Counted from the stretch's first letter, positions 10,501-19,628 are shown. The stretch: DNA of 64,000 nt from Levilactobacillus tongjiangensis (GCF_003946345.1 NZ_RHNY01000009.1:1-64000); one strand, 5' to 3'. Numbers and translations: made by a program. Notes: a model not told the origin generated them from the sequence alone.

Positions 10501-11325
10501 ATTCCAACTCCCATCACTGGCTAACTCGATTACTTCTTGCATGCTGCCTAAAACAGTTGTTAAATGTTCCGCTTGCTTGGTTAAGCCAGCTTGATCAGCT
10601 AGCTGATAGGCACTCGTCAAATCTGCCTGAATCTGTTTCAACTGTTCCATGAACAGGGGCTGCAAATGTTCACGGTAAAAGGTGGTCCCCGTCAGTTGCT
10701 CACTATCCAGCTGATACGGCGTGGCTAAATTAGCCAGCCAGTCTTCGGGATGGGGAGTCGCATTGGCAAACGTATAGGTTTGTTGAACCAGTTCTGCCAA
10801 TCCATCATCACTACGATCTCCAGAAAAGTTCTCCGTTAAACGTGCAAATAGTCCGGTCTCGTCATCCGCATATAACTGTTCACGTAGGTCCGACCAAACT
10901 TCGTCCCGCATTAGCGCGTTCTCAGTTTCATCCGCTAATAACCGAAACACGGGGTCTTGATCAATTACGTAGTAATAATGCTGCAGGATTCGCAAACAGA
11001 ATGCATCCAACGTACTAATATCTGCTACTGGCAATTGATTTAACTGACGTAAATAGAATTGCTGTTGTTCAGCATTCCCTTGATTAGCAGCCAACTCTTG
11101 CCGTAATGCCGTCTGAATACGATCCCGCATTTCTGCAGCTGCGGCTTTAGTAAACGTCACGATTAAGATTTCATCAATACCCGTGCCTGACTTTAATCGT
11201 TCAATAACGCGTTGAACCAGTACCCGCGTTTTACCAGAACCCGCAGAGGCTGATACAAGTAAATTGTTCCCGGTCTGGTGAATTGCCTGGTCCTGACTGG
11301 GAGTGAAATTAAATTTTGCGCTCAT
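7555..11325 (-). CDS. addA: ATP-dependent helicase/nuclease subunit A (AddA/RexA)
   Basis: AddA is the UvrD-type helicase and nuclease subunit of the AddAB (RexAB) complex, which resects double-strand breaks for RecA-dependent repair. With the start at 11325 the protein has 1256 residues. The Walker A loop SASAGSGKT lies near residue 26-33. The helicase Walker B (VDEYQDTN) and motif VI (LYVALTRAESRIYIVG) follow, and the C-terminal RecB-type nuclease core carries LFDYKTDHV. The chosen ATG has a perfect AGGAGG 5 nt upstream; the longer frame beginning at 11364 has none. The gene overlaps the end of addB by 17 nt, which indicates translational coupling. Confidence 0.95.
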   Translation of the reverse strand: MSAKFNFTPSQDQAIHQTGNNLLVSASAGSGKTRVLVQRVIERLKSGTGIDEILIVTFTKAAAAEMRDRIQTALRQELAANQGNAEQQQFYLRQLNQLPVADISTLDAFCLRILQHYYYVIDQDPVFRLLADETENALMRDEVWSDLREQLYADDETGLFARLTENFSGDRSDDGLAELVQQTYTFANATPHPEDWLANLATPYQLDSEQLTGTTFYREHLQPLFMEQLKQIQADLTSAYQLADQAGLTKQAEHLTTVLGSMQEVIELASDGSWNALRAAIQNFPWGRIPSIRKANEDYPVYNELKTTYYDPAKKQLETLKKTYLIQDEAQAMSTIAAAGELVTELGKVVTDFRQAYRQEKQRRHVLDFADIEHAALEILTQDTAQSHQVAQQLQDQYAEIMVDEYQDTNSLQEAILTAIAQPAPTGNLFMVGDVKQSIYRFRQADPTLFMGKTDCYQADSQAGELIVLAENFRSMKNVDDFTNLIFKQLMDRELGEIAYTGSAQLKFGATYYPEKVESTAELLVYLTEGNNDSQSNDGEAMDATFQVDNKHQGEVLLVGKQIQQLIADKTPIYDRDAKQVRPITYKDITLLTPTRTNNLIITDELRRLGIPVVVNDAQNYFKTTEIQIMMALLRVIDNPYQDIPLAAVLRSPIVGLNENELALLRINQRTGDYFQAVQHFQRTFAAGSASDFQQTVYDKVSHFLEQLQTFRDIAQQNELVTLIWRIYQETGFLDYVGGMPAGEQRQANLHALYERAQSYEKSSFKSLFQFVRFVEKLQERDADLAGAPVQSAEDAVSVMTIHGSKGLEFPVVFIMDASRQFNRQDQQGNYVMGGKSGIGIDYLNPESRIKAPSLQKLVTAQAISRASLAEEMRKLYVALTRAESRIYIVGSHKSEAEAISAWEQAYQSPDLVLNATLREKNTLANYLDWIGMCLVRDPQFDETLRQGSTTFGGLAGDPAKFKVHFATAADVEPAQQVNEAAVDWLTQTAKSAETVSDTVDSAQVKHIMDFQYPHQTATVTTAYQSVSEAKRLFEDPDNASIGEYQPGTHGQAGNRFVTHDFARPEFLQTVREPLATEIGTATHLVLQQISVSTEPTNDSIQSVIDGLVTDGILTSEVAERIQITAILQFFQSNLGQQILANPEDLQREVPFSLLMPAQSLFKDFQEADSQVLVHGIVDGYLRTSEGIILFDYKTDHVNSRNLAQSEAKLIERYGGQVNLYAEALQQMTQQPIIAQYLYLLTAGQLVAVPKQEIQK

Positions 11326-14300
11326 CTGGGTCCTCCTGTTCTTGTTCTTCTTTGATCCGAGCAATAACCTCGTCCTTCTTCAGAGAGGTCAATTCACGGT
11401 AATTATTTTCCTTTAACAAAGGATCAAATTGCATGATCGACTTATATGGTGAAAACTGTAAGGCAGTTCGATTCTGCTCTCGAAATGGTGCCAAATCAAC
11501 GTGCCCATCAAAAATCTGATTAGCAGCGCGTTTAATCAAACGTTCGGTATGACCAAGTAAGAGGTCCAATTCAGCTGGGTTAACTAGCATCTTGCCATAT
11601 GACGTGATGCCCCCATCTTTCTTGCGTCGTAATCCTTGGAATAAAAGTGAACTCCCGGTGTAATCTGTCTCACTAAATAACGTATCAATGTTCGTTAAAA
11701 GGTCGGGATCGTCTAACAATAGTCCCTGATAGCGTTCTTCTTTTAATAACGCTACTAAGGGATCCTCATCTAAAACATCAGCAGCTTTCAGAACCGGATT
11801 TTGTAAGTGTAAGTAGACGGCACCCGCTAGCTCGGCCACTTGTTCATCATCATTCAGTAAATCTGGCATATTCTTTTTGACAGCATCTAGGTACGTCAAC
11901 ATTTGCATGGCTTGACCATAATAAGCATCCTGATAGCTAAATTTATGCTCAGAACTCTTATAATCTACAATTCCCAAGAACGTTTTGTCATTAACTTCCA
12001 ACGCATCCAACCGGTCAATCCGCCCACGGACCGACACCTGACGCCGTTTACCCAAGTCAAACGATAATGGCTTTAGTCCCCGTTCATCCCCCAGTCCAAA
12101 CTGCACTTCCGTTCTTTGTGGTCGTAGCTTGGTTCGCGTGCTCTGTTCATGCAGTGTCCGTGCCATCTGACGCATCGTCTTAATCAGCTGCTGGCGGATA
12201 TAACCCATACGATGGGAACTTTCGAGAATGGCAAACTGCGGATTCTCTGACGTGTCTAATACCTGAGCGATAACTTCATCGGTCAACTCGTGTAGCTGTT
12301 GCGCGTCCAGACTAGCTAAGTCTAAATGTTGCTGTTTAACTAGCTTCATTAGCCCATCTAAGGTCGCATGGAAGAATTCCCCGGTACTTGCCGGTGAAAG
12401 TTCAAAAACGTCTCTCTCCTGTAGTTTTAGCCCGTATTTAAGGAAGTAGGCGTATGGGTTGGCGTAGTATTCCTCCAACTTTGAAATTGAGGTACTAATT
12501 TTCTGCCCATATAAGTGGGTCACAATATCAGGCGTCAATTGCGTTGGCACATTGCGATAGCTTAAGCTACCTAGCAATTTCGTCGTGAGATCACCATAGT
12601 TTCGGTCCGCCCGAAGTAACCGTAACACGTACAACCACGGCTTGGATAAGGGCTCCTCACGTAGTTGACTATCCCGGCTCGCTTGAACCAGATGGCGTAG
12701 TGTACTTCGGCGTGTCCCAACAAACGGTAAAATTGCTGTTTCATCAGCACTAGGTGTTGCCACCGCCTTGATAATCGGCAAGTTGAAGTAGTCCTTAATC
12801 CGGGCTACATAGGGGGAAATTTCCAACCCATTCCGATCACCATCACTATTCACTGGGTAACTAAAAATCAATTGCTCACTGCCGCTCAGAAAGGCCAGAT
12901 AGTTAAGATATGGCTCACCCGCTAACTGCGTAGCTGCATCATCTCGCAGATAACTCGACTCATCAATGGATTGCAGCTGTGTACTTAAGTCTTGGCGATC
13001 GTTATCAGCCAACAGTGTCGTTGGAACTTGGTCGTCAGGCATCGCATCGGCAGTGGCTCCCATCAAAAAAGTAATTTTGCGATTATTTGCTTGAACAATC
13101 CCACTTTCTGAAATGGTCACTTGGTCTAACGTTGAAGGAATTTGACTAAACTTAGCACCAGCAAATCCTGCTTGTAGTAAGGTTTGAAAATCTGTTTGAC
13201 TAAAAACTAAATCACCAATAATACTGTGACATTCGTCTAGCATCTGACAGAAGGTCGCCCACGTTTGCTCTGGTTGACCGGCCCGAACCAAGTCTCCTGC
13301 TTCAATCGCCTGATCCCGCCAAGCCATCAAACGTTGACTTACACCAGCACCATCCAAAAATTGGTACAAAATTGCCGCCGCATCCGTATAGGTCTTCGCT
13401 GCCTTTAATCGTGCAAAAAATGGCGGTAAGGTCTGTTTTACAAAGTGACGAATCTGATTGACCTGCGCCGTTACCTGGTCATCCTGCGTTGTTTGAACAC
13501 CCACATCCCCACTAGTAAAACGGTGAAAGACCCAATCTTTTTCTTGTGTCCATCGATGTTGTCCTTCATAACCATTCTTCAAAACCATGTTTTCCGTAAG
13601 TGCCAGCGCCTGACGATAATCCGTTAGTGACATAGGCTCACCTGCATCATCTTTGGGTAGCAGAAGTTCTGATTTTAAAACCCGGAACACGTCCGCATAC
13701 CGATAGTTACGCCGTTGAACATCAAACAAAGCATTAATTAACTCCACAAAGGGATGATCAGCCATCTGCACATCGGCATCATCAAAATAAGGAATTTCTT
13801 GTGCACGAAAGACTGGATCAATCACCGTCTGATATGTATCTAAATGCCGAGCGAGCACCAAGAAGTCTTGATAGCGATACTTCCCAGTTGCGACCAACTG
13901 ACGAATCTGAGTTGCCACTCGGGACACTTCAACGTAGCGATTATCTGCCTGCACGATTTGAATATCGGTTGGCTGGGTCGTGGGTTTATCAGGTGCCGGT
14001 GACAGGGTATTACTAGCCTGCCAGTACGCATCTAAAGCACCTAAATCAGCTGAGACCCGTGACACTTTAGCGCGTTCGTCGACCAATACTGGTACATGAT
14101 TGGTCTGCGCCACCGTATACAGCTGATGATAAAGCTTAGCAGATTGAAAAAAAAGATCTGTCGTATCTGGTAACGCCTGTGGGTAACCCTTATTTAAGTT
14201 CAAGGCTACCGTAACACTAGCTGACCGCTGAATCAGAACGGCGGCCAACCGACGTTCTTGGGCACTTAATTGTGAGAATCCTTCTAAATAAAAATGTGCG

Positions 14301-14914
14301 TGGCTTAAATCGATTTTCGTTTCTAAATAGTCTGCCAATTGATTCAGCAGGTCCGTATTTTCAACATATTTGCCAAGCATCTTCGTTTCAAAGGCTTCGT
14401 AAATTACCATTAAATCATGTAGTTTAGCCTGTAAATCCGCATTCTTGGTTGAAAGCTGATCAATGGCGCTCATTAAATCAGCAGCCGTCACCTGACCAAC
14501 TTTAAATTCAGATAATTGGGTGGTCAGTTGGCTGATGAATCCCGGCCGGTCGACCTCTCCCCGAAAAATAGTTAAGTCATCAGCATGCTCTTGAATAATT
14601 TGATAAATCAACATATTCAGACCCGCTGCGGAGATCCGTGGCAATTGATAAACGGGTTCGTTCTTCATAAAAAACCAAGCCAACCGGGTAAACGAAAACA
14701 CTTGTACTTGCGTCTGTGCAAATAAGCGTTGCTCAGGAGCTATCCGCTGTTTCAAAGCAGTTAAAACATCTACTTCAGTCTCAAACTTGATATGGTTAGG
14801 AACCAAGTAATAATAAGACTCTTCTGGATGCGTCGTTACTTGCTGAGCCAAGGTGGTCACCATCGGCTCGCGGTGATTCAATCCCGCACTCCCTAAAATA
14901 AATTGTAAACTCAT
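11309..14914 (-). CDS. addB: ATP-dependent helicase/nuclease subunit B (RexB type)
   Basis: This is the partner of AddA and carries the second nuclease domain. The protein (1201 residues from the ATG at 14914, preceded by GGAGG at 6 nt) ends in a RecB-type nuclease with VRGRIDRLDAL and FLGIVDYKSSEH. Two features mark it as the RexB form. The N-terminal P-loop is degenerate (LGSAGLNHRE instead of GxxGxGKT). The C-terminal region that holds the four-cysteine iron-sulphur cluster in Bacillus AddB reads TALQFSPYKSIMQFDP with no cysteines. It should therefore act as a nuclease scaffold rather than a helicase. It is first in the addB-addA operon. Confidence 0.94.
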   Translation of the reverse strand: MSLQFILGSAGLNHREPMVTTLAQQVTTHPEESYYYLVPNHIKFETEVDVLTALKQRIAPEQRLFAQTQVQVFSFTRLAWFFMKNEPVYQLPRISAAGLNMLIYQIIQEHADDLTIFRGEVDRPGFISQLTTQLSEFKVGQVTAADLMSAIDQLSTKNADLQAKLHDLMVIYEAFETKMLGKYVENTDLLNQLADYLETKIDLSHAHFYLEGFSQLSAQERRLAAVLIQRSASVTVALNLNKGYPQALPDTTDLFFQSAKLYHQLYTVAQTNHVPVLVDERAKVSRVSADLGALDAYWQASNTLSPAPDKPTTQPTDIQIVQADNRYVEVSRVATQIRQLVATGKYRYQDFLVLARHLDTYQTVIDPVFRAQEIPYFDDADVQMADHPFVELINALFDVQRRNYRYADVFRVLKSELLLPKDDAGEPMSLTDYRQALALTENMVLKNGYEGQHRWTQEKDWVFHRFTSGDVGVQTTQDDQVTAQVNQIRHFVKQTLPPFFARLKAAKTYTDAAAILYQFLDGAGVSQRLMAWRDQAIEAGDLVRAGQPEQTWATFCQMLDECHSIIGDLVFSQTDFQTLLQAGFAGAKFSQIPSTLDQVTISESGIVQANNRKITFLMGATADAMPDDQVPTTLLADNDRQDLSTQLQSIDESSYLRDDAATQLAGEPYLNYLAFLSGSEQLIFSYPVNSDGDRNGLEISPYVARIKDYFNLPIIKAVATPSADETAILPFVGTRRSTLRHLVQASRDSQLREEPLSKPWLYVLRLLRADRNYGDLTTKLLGSLSYRNVPTQLTPDIVTHLYGQKISTSISKLEEYYANPYAYFLKYGLKLQERDVFELSPASTGEFFHATLDGLMKLVKQQHLDLASLDAQQLHELTDEVIAQVLDTSENPQFAILESSHRMGYIRQQLIKTMRQMARTLHEQSTRTKLRPQRTEVQFGLGDERGLKPLSFDLGKRRQVSVRGRIDRLDALEVNDKTFLGIVDYKSSEHKFSYQDAYYGQAMQMLTYLDAVKKNMPDLLNDDEQVAELAGAVYLHLQNPVLKAADVLDEDPLVALLKEERYQGLLLDDPDLLTNIDTLFSETDYTGSSLLFQGLRRKKDGGITSYGKMLVNPAELDLLLGHTERLIKRAANQIFDGHVDLAPFREQNRTALQFSPYKSIMQFDPLLKENNYRELTSLKKDEVIARIKEEQEQEDPDERKI

Positions 14915-15090
14915 CAGCAACCTCCTTGGACACTTTGCTATTGATTATAGTTTAGCATATCTTTCACCAAAAGCGAACGGATGTTCGTTTTCTTTACACT
15001 GACTTTACAAATTATTTCAGCCACGCAACGCAAACCGTGATAAACTAGGACTTAACATTAAAAAACGATGAGAAAGCGGGTTAGTATTTT

Positions 15091-16233
15091 ATGGAAGATA
15101 GTGAAAAAATTCAGATTCTACAGCATCTTGTTCAAATTAATTCCGTCAACGGCAACGAAGGTGAAGTTGCCGCCTATATCAAGCAACTCTTAGCCAAACA
15201 CAATATTTCTGCTAAAATTATTCCTTACGCAGATGGACGCGACAACATTGTCGCTGAAATCGGTAACCCAGATAGTAAGACCGTCTTCGCTCTAGCTGGT
15301 CACTTAGACACCGTCGCAACTGGCGACCTAACGGACTGGAAATTCGACCCATTCGCAGCACACATTGCCGACAATCAACTATACGGCCGTGGTGCCGCCG
15401 ATATGAAGAGCGGCCTAGCCGCAATGATTATCACAATGATTAACTTAGCTGACCAAAAGGTTCCCTTAAATGGCCGGCTACGCCTCATTGGTACCGTTGG
15501 TGAAGAAAACGGTGCAATGGGATCGCGGATGCTAACCGAACAAGGCTACGCTGATGATCTCAGCGCAATGGTTATTGGTGAGCCCACTGGTGGTAATCTA
15601 GTCTATGCCCATAACGGCTCCCTCAACTATCACGTTTATTCACATGGACTAGGCGTCCACAGCTCTATGCCAGAGAAGGGAATCAATGCTATCACTAATT
15701 TAGTTAAATACGTGACGGCTGAGGCAACCGCATTCGATGACGCACCTGTCAGCCCAGAACTCGGTCCACTGGTCCACAGTGTCACCGTCTTCAATGGTGG
15801 TGAGCAGGTTAATAGCATCCCCGCCAAAGCCGAAATTCAAGGAAACATTCGCCCAATTCCGGAATTTGATAATGCCGCTGTTATTAAACGGTTAAATGCC
15901 ATCGTTGACCATCTCAATCAGGAAAAACAAGAAGACCTGAAGTTACACGTCGACTATAGCTTCAAACCAATCATCAGTGCGCAAGATTCTCCCCTCGTTC
16001 AATTGACGAAACAAATTGCCGACACTGAATTTACACAACCAATTAAACTTCAGGTCATCCACGGCGCCACCGATGCCTCCGAATTCACCAAATCAGCCAA
16101 CCAATTCCCCGTTATCGTTTATGGTGCCGGTCAATGGTCCGATGCTCACGCACTCAACGAATCCGTAGACCTCGATCTATTCATCCACGTTCAACATGTT
16201 TATCAGCAGCTTGTTCAAAAATATCTAAGTTAG
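15091..16233 (+). CDS. M20 family metallopeptidase/deacylase (ArgE/DapE/CPG2 type)
   Basis: The protein (380 residues) is a cytoplasmic zinc-dependent amidohydrolase of peptidase family M20. Metal ligands are visible in LAGHLDTVATGD (about residue 70), GRGAADMKSGLAAM (the bridging Asp, about 100), the catalytic GEENGAMGS (about 133) and GEPT (about 157). A dimerisation domain occupies about 170-285 and a late His lies in SDAHALNE. Family members desuccinylate diaminopimelate precursors, deacetylate ornithine or cleave dipeptides, and sequence alone does not separate these. It is monocistronic and followed by a clear terminator. The RBS is weak (GAAAGCGGG). Confidence 0.88.
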   Translation: MEDSEKIQILQHLVQINSVNGNEGEVAAYIKQLLAKHNISAKIIPYADGRDNIVAEIGNPDSKTVFALAGHLDTVATGDLTDWKFDPFAAHIADNQLYGRGAADMKSGLAAMIITMINLADQKVPLNGRLRLIGTVGEENGAMGSRMLTEQGYADDLSAMVIGEPTGGNLVYAHNGSLNYHVYSHGLGVHSSMPEKGINAITNLVKYVTAEATAFDDAPVSPELGPLVHSVTVFNGGEQVNSIPAKAEIQGNIRPIPEFDNAAVIKRLNAIVDHLNQEKQEDLKLHVDYSFKPIISAQDSPLVQLTKQIADTEFTQPIKLQVIHGATDASEFTKSANQFPVIVYGAGQWSDAHALNESVDLDLFIHVQHVYQQLVQKYLS

Positions 16234-16241
16234 TCTCAAAA

Positions 16242-16285
16242 AAAACGATGAGCTTACGGCTATGACCGAAGAGCTCATCGTTTTT
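16242..16285. terminator. Bidirectional terminator between the M20 peptidase and deacetylase genes
   Basis: AAAACGATGAGCT and AGCTCATCGTTTT form a perfect 13-bp stem, flanked by A and T runs. It serves the two convergent genes. Confidence 0.88.
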
Positions 16286-16293
16286 ATCTGCTT

Positions 16294-17316
16294 TTATTTA
16301 CCAGCGCGACGATAATCATGGGCACCAAAGTACTGTAACCCTGGTAGCGCTTGACTATTCAGTAACTGACTAACAGTCACCAGGTGATACCCCTTAGCCT
16401 TTAAACGCTTAATAATCGTTGGTACGGCCGCAACGGACTGTGCATGAATATCATGCATCAGTACAATGTCGCCACCACGAGTGTCACGCATAATTTCATT
16501 AATATCCTTCTGAGTATTCAAGTAAGCCCAGTCACGAGAATCCACTGACCACCGAATAATTGGCTGCTCAATGGCCCGTCCCTCAGCAGCCGTAATGTTG
16601 CCATATGGCGGCCGGACGTACTGTGGTAAGGTCCCGGTAGCTTGATAAATGGCGCGATTCGTACGTGTAATTTGATCAAAGGTCTTCGACGTACCAATGC
16701 TGTCAAAATCAGGATGGTTCCAAGAATGATTTCCCAGTTCATTACCACCGGCTAAGACTGCCCGTGAAATTTTTGGATAGCGACTAACACTCTGCCCCAC
16801 TTCAAAGAACGTCGCATGGACGTGATACTTCTTCAAAGTTTTCAATAGGCGCGGCGTTAACGTTGGATCTGGCCCATCATCAAAAGTTAATGCGACCATT
16901 TTATTCGTCTTAACCGTGTGCGTTCTGTTAGCCTTGGGTAAGTATTTATTCAGGATCTTGCCTTTTAGCTGTGCGTAAGGAATCGTAATCTGCTTAACCT
17001 TAAAGCTATTAGCCAATAGATTCATCCGAAGCCCTGCCGGTGTTAATGTTGCTTTCTTGGCCATGTTTTTCGGTAATTTCACCTGATAAACTGCTTTGAC
17101 CCGACTTCCTTTAGCCTTCTTCTGTTTCAAAATCTGTTGCCGCGCAGCTTGCCGAATGGCAGCCAACCGGTGCGGGTTCTTGTTCGTCAACTGACTGAAC
17201 GTAACGGTCCGATTAGCGCCCTTGGCTTGTGCCCCTGTCGGATTCATCCCCACAATTAAGACAGCGACCGCTACCACAACGCTTGCAAACAACCATTTTG
17301 CTCGCTTCATCTTCAT
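16294..17316 (-). CDS. Exported polysaccharide deacetylase (NodB homology, peptidoglycan GlcNAc deacetylase-like)
   Basis: This is a carbohydrate esterase family 4 enzyme (340 residues) with an N-terminal signal or anchor segment (about residues 7-30). All five NodB motifs are visible in the C-terminal half: TFDDGPDP (catalytic base and metal Asp), ELGNHSWNHPD (two metal-binding His), RPPYGN, the RWSVDSRDW segment and IVLMHDIHAQS. Such enzymes remove acetyl groups from cell-wall glycans, commonly GlcNAc in peptidoglycan, which gives lysozyme resistance. Residues 30-140 are a basic spacer rich in lysine and alanine, probably a wall-spanning region. Exact substrate is inferred. Confidence 0.9.
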   Translation of the reverse strand: MKMKRAKWLFASVVVAVAVLIVGMNPTGAQAKGANRTVTFSQLTNKNPHRLAAIRQAARQQILKQKKAKGSRVKAVYQVKLPKNMAKKATLTPAGLRMNLLANSFKVKQITIPYAQLKGKILNKYLPKANRTHTVKTNKMVALTFDDGPDPTLTPRLLKTLKKYHVHATFFEVGQSVSRYPKISRAVLAGGNELGNHSWNHPDFDSIGTSKTFDQITRTNRAIYQATGTLPQYVRPPYGNITAAEGRAIEQPIIRWSVDSRDWAYLNTQKDINEIMRDTRGGDIVLMHDIHAQSVAAVPTIIKRLKAKGYHLVTVSQLLNSQALPGLQYFGAHDYRRAGK

Positions 17317-17407
17317 CCCTCCTCAAAAAGTGACTCCCCTGTGTCTACCTTTAGTTTACCAGTTGTCCAGTAACCAGCCCTACAAAACGTCTTATAAATT
17401 CCCCGAT

Positions 17408-17438
17408 AAAAAAAGTAGCCTAACAGATGTTAGACTAC
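17408..17438 (-). terminator. Terminator of the acidic hypothetical gene
   Basis: Read on the minus strand, GTAGTCTAACA and TGTTAGGCTAC form an 11-bp stem with one mismatch and a 2-nt loop. A run of T follows. It starts directly after the stop codon. Confidence 0.75.
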
Positions 17439-17813
17439 CTAATCGTCGGCGCTGTCAGGTGGATTGACCGCCTGATGGTTTTCCTTCAAAACTTCATTCG
17501 TGTAGTATTCCAGATCAGCTAAAACAGCCGTATCATCACCTTGTTGTGCTGCCATATTTTCGGCAACCGCCCAACGAGCCAATGCATCCGTAATTGGAAC
17601 AATATCTTGGATGATGGTCATATCAGAATCTTCCTGATGTTGATCTTCAATCGACTGAAAACTTTCGATATCTGTGATTAATCGCAGGGCCTTTCCCGTT
17701 TGTTTTTCAACGGATTGAAAAATAACAAAGTGGGCACGCTGATTAGCTTCATCCATTCGCTCACGAATTGCTTGTAACTGCTCATCATCAATATTTAATG
17801 CCAATGCATTCAC
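17439..17813 (-). CDS. Small acidic cytoplasmic protein of unknown function
   Basis: The 124-residue product is rich in Asp, Glu and Gln, with predicted long helices and no membrane segment. I do not recognise it. The frame begins with a GTG preceded closely by GTGGGG, and an internal ATG at codon 20 is a possible shorter start. It has a dedicated terminator, which supports expression. It stands between the deacetylase and a nucleoside-binding oxidoreductase gene, both also on the minus strand. Confidence 0.6.
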   Translation of the reverse strand: MNALALNIDDEQLQAIRERMDEANQRAHFVIFQSVEKQTGKALRLITDIESFQSIEDQHQEDSDMTIIQDIVPITDALARWAVAENMAAQQGDDTAVLADLEYYTNEVLKENHQAVNPPDSADD

Positions 17814-17880
17814 CCCACTACAGCCATTTTAACAAATAATTCATATAATGACGTAACATTTCGTTAGGTTTCATGAAACG

Positions 17881-18483
17881 TTAGCAAATTGCTAATGATT
17901 GATAGTCGTAGCCACCTGCTTGTAAAATCGTAACTGCCACCGTCGCAACTGTTTCACGTGAAACAGTTCCCGCTGGTACTGCTGTCCCTTCTGGAATTAT
18001 CTGAGGTGCCGTAGCCGGCCCATCCATCAGGGTTACCGGCCGCAGAATAGTGTAAGGAAATTCTGCCTCATCGACTAATTTAGCAGCGTACCGCTGCTGA
18101 TTCAAATACTCTTTGACATCTTTAATACCAGGATACTGGCTGGCTCCACTCACTTCCTGATCCACACCAGCGGTACTCAACATCACGAACCGCGTTAATG
18201 CTAGTTGATTGTGATATTGCGCATCAAATAATGCCTCAAAGGCTAAATCAACATCCATGCCTTCCAACGCAGAAAAAATGATTGGCTTATCTTGTAACGC
18301 AGCTAGGTAAGTCGCTTCTTTCGTTAAGTCGCCCGTCAACTCAACAACTTGCTTCGCTAAATCCTGGGGTAGCGTGTCATCAACTGCATGTAATACTCGC
18401 ACGGTCGACTCCTTAGCTTGAGCCAATTGTCGTGCTACGGATTGCCCCAGTGAACTTGCACCCACAATCAAATAAGTTGTCAT
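17881..18483 (-). CDS. NAD(P)-binding Rossmann-fold protein (NmrA/SDR-like)
   Basis: The protein (200 residues) begins with the dinucleotide-binding strand and loop TTYLIVGASSLGQSVARQL, matching an atypical short-chain dehydrogenase or NmrA-type fold. ILRPVTLMDGPAT later in the protein is typical of the NAD(P)H-binding YwnB-like group. The start at 18483 is chosen because AAGGAG lies 9 nt upstream; 29 further codons are open upstream but lack a ribosome site. The substrate is unknown, and a redox-sensing role is as likely as an enzymatic one. A perfect parS site is embedded in the last third of the coding sequence. Confidence 0.8.
   Translation of the reverse strand: MTTYLIVGASSLGQSVARQLAQAKESTVRVLHAVDDTLPQDLAKQVVELTGDLTKEATYLAALQDKPIIFSALEGMDVDLAFEALFDAQYHNQLALTRFVMLSTAGVDQEVSGASQYPGIKDVKEYLNQQRYAAKLVDEAEFPYTILRPVTLMDGPATAPQIIPEGTAVPAGTVSRETVATVAVTILQAGGYDYQSLAIC
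17950..17965. promoter_or_regulatory. parS site, perfect
   Basis: TGTTTCACGTGAAACA is a perfect 16-bp palindrome that matches the ParB (Spo0J) site consensus of Firmicutes. It lies inside the coding sequence of the Rossmann-fold protein, about 35 kb from dnaA. Confidence 0.88.
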
Positions 18484-18559
18484 ATCATCCGCTCCTTTTT
18501 CCTTGCCTTCTAGTGTACCAGAAACCATCTCACCTGAGGAACTTCTGGATAAAGTGATT

Positions 18560-18586
18560 TTGAAATCCAATCAATTTGGGTATAAT
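18560..18586 (+). promoter_or_regulatory. Promoter of the aldo/keto reductase gene
   Basis: A perfect TATAAT at 18581-18586 is preceded by TTGAAA at 18560-18565. The 15-nt spacer is short, so the -35 assignment is uncertain. The start codon is 45 nt downstream. Confidence 0.5.
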
Positions 18587-18630
18587 GGGTGTGTATTGAA
18601 TCCGGTTTCATCACTATTAGGAGGTAAACT

Positions 18631-19614
18631 ATGACACATAATATGGTAACTATTGGCAAGACTGACGTTCAAACCACGCCCTTGGGACTTGGTACCAATG
18701 CGGTCGGTGGTTATAACCTCTTTCCTGACCTCAAAGATGAGGATGGTATCGACCTAGTCCAGGCCGGCTTGAATCAAGGCATCAAGCTCTTGGATACGGC
18801 CTTCGTTTATGGCTTAGGCCATTCGGAAGAGCTGGTCGGCCAAGCAATGCACACCTTCGATCGTCACAGTTTTACCTTAGCGACCAAAGGCGCCCAAGAT
18901 TTTTCATCTGGCGAGCAAGTCATCAACAATGATCCTCAGTTTTTAACTGAGCAAGTCGAAGCTAGTCTAAAACGGCTTAACACCGATTATCTTGATATCT
19001 ATTACATTCACTTTCCTGATAAGCAAACCCCTAAAGCAGAAGCTGTTGGTGCTCTACAGCGATTACGTGAGCAAGGAAAAATCCGGGCAATTGGGGTCTC
19101 TAACTTCAGCCTAAAGCAAGTTAAGGAAGCCAATGCTGATGGCTACCTAGACGTGGTTGAAGATGAATTTAGTCTCTTACATCGGGACCACGAAACCGAC
19201 CTGTTACCTTACCTGAAGGATCATCAAATCAGCTTCGTCCCCTACTTCCCACTCGCTTCAGGACTACTGACAGGTAAGTACAATCACGACGTTAGTTTTC
19301 CCGCTGATGATATTCGTAGCCAAATTAGCGATTTCCAGGACCCCCGCTACAGTCAAGCTTTAGCAGCTATCGAAAAGATTCGACCAATTGCAAAAGCTCA
19401 CCAAGCAACGATAGCTCAGACTGTCCTGGCCTGGTACATGCAAAATCCACTGATTGGCGTCGTTATCCCTGGCGCCAAAAAGGCCGCTCAAGTTGAAGCC
19501 AATGCCGGCGCCTTAGATGTGACACTGGGCACTGCTGAATACCGGACGATTGACGAAGCCTTCGCTGGTTTCCGAACTGTCACGAGTGGTAAATCGCTAG
19601 CCGATCCAGATTAA
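18631..19614 (+). CDS. Aldo/keto reductase
   Basis: This NADPH-dependent (beta/alpha)8-barrel oxidoreductase has 327 residues. The catalytic set is visible: Asp in LLDTAFVYGLG (about 55-60) with its Tyr, Lys in LATKGAQD, and His in YYIHFPDK. VVIPGAKKAAQVEAN in the last quarter is the usual NADPH-binding end. Family members reduce aldehydes and ketones; the substrate cannot be deduced. AGGAGG lies 7 nt before ATG. It is divergent from the Rossmann-fold protein and followed by an imperfect terminator at 19629-19658. Confidence 0.92.
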   Translation: MTHNMVTIGKTDVQTTPLGLGTNAVGGYNLFPDLKDEDGIDLVQAGLNQGIKLLDTAFVYGLGHSEELVGQAMHTFDRHSFTLATKGAQDFSSGEQVINNDPQFLTEQVEASLKRLNTDYLDIYYIHFPDKQTPKAEAVGALQRLREQGKIRAIGVSNFSLKQVKEANADGYLDVVEDEFSLLHRDHETDLLPYLKDHQISFVPYFPLASGLLTGKYNHDVSFPADDIRSQISDFQDPRYSQALAAIEKIRPIAKAHQATIAQTVLAWYMQNPLIGVVIPGAKKAAQVEANAGALDVTLGTAEYRTIDEAFAGFRTVTSGKSLADPD

Positions 19615-19628
19615 TTGACTATTCCTAA

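Noticed and set aside
17868-17879. GTTTCATGAAAC as another parS
   Set aside because: It is a 12-bp palindrome that lacks the CACGTG-type centre of parS, although it is 70 bp from a perfect site.
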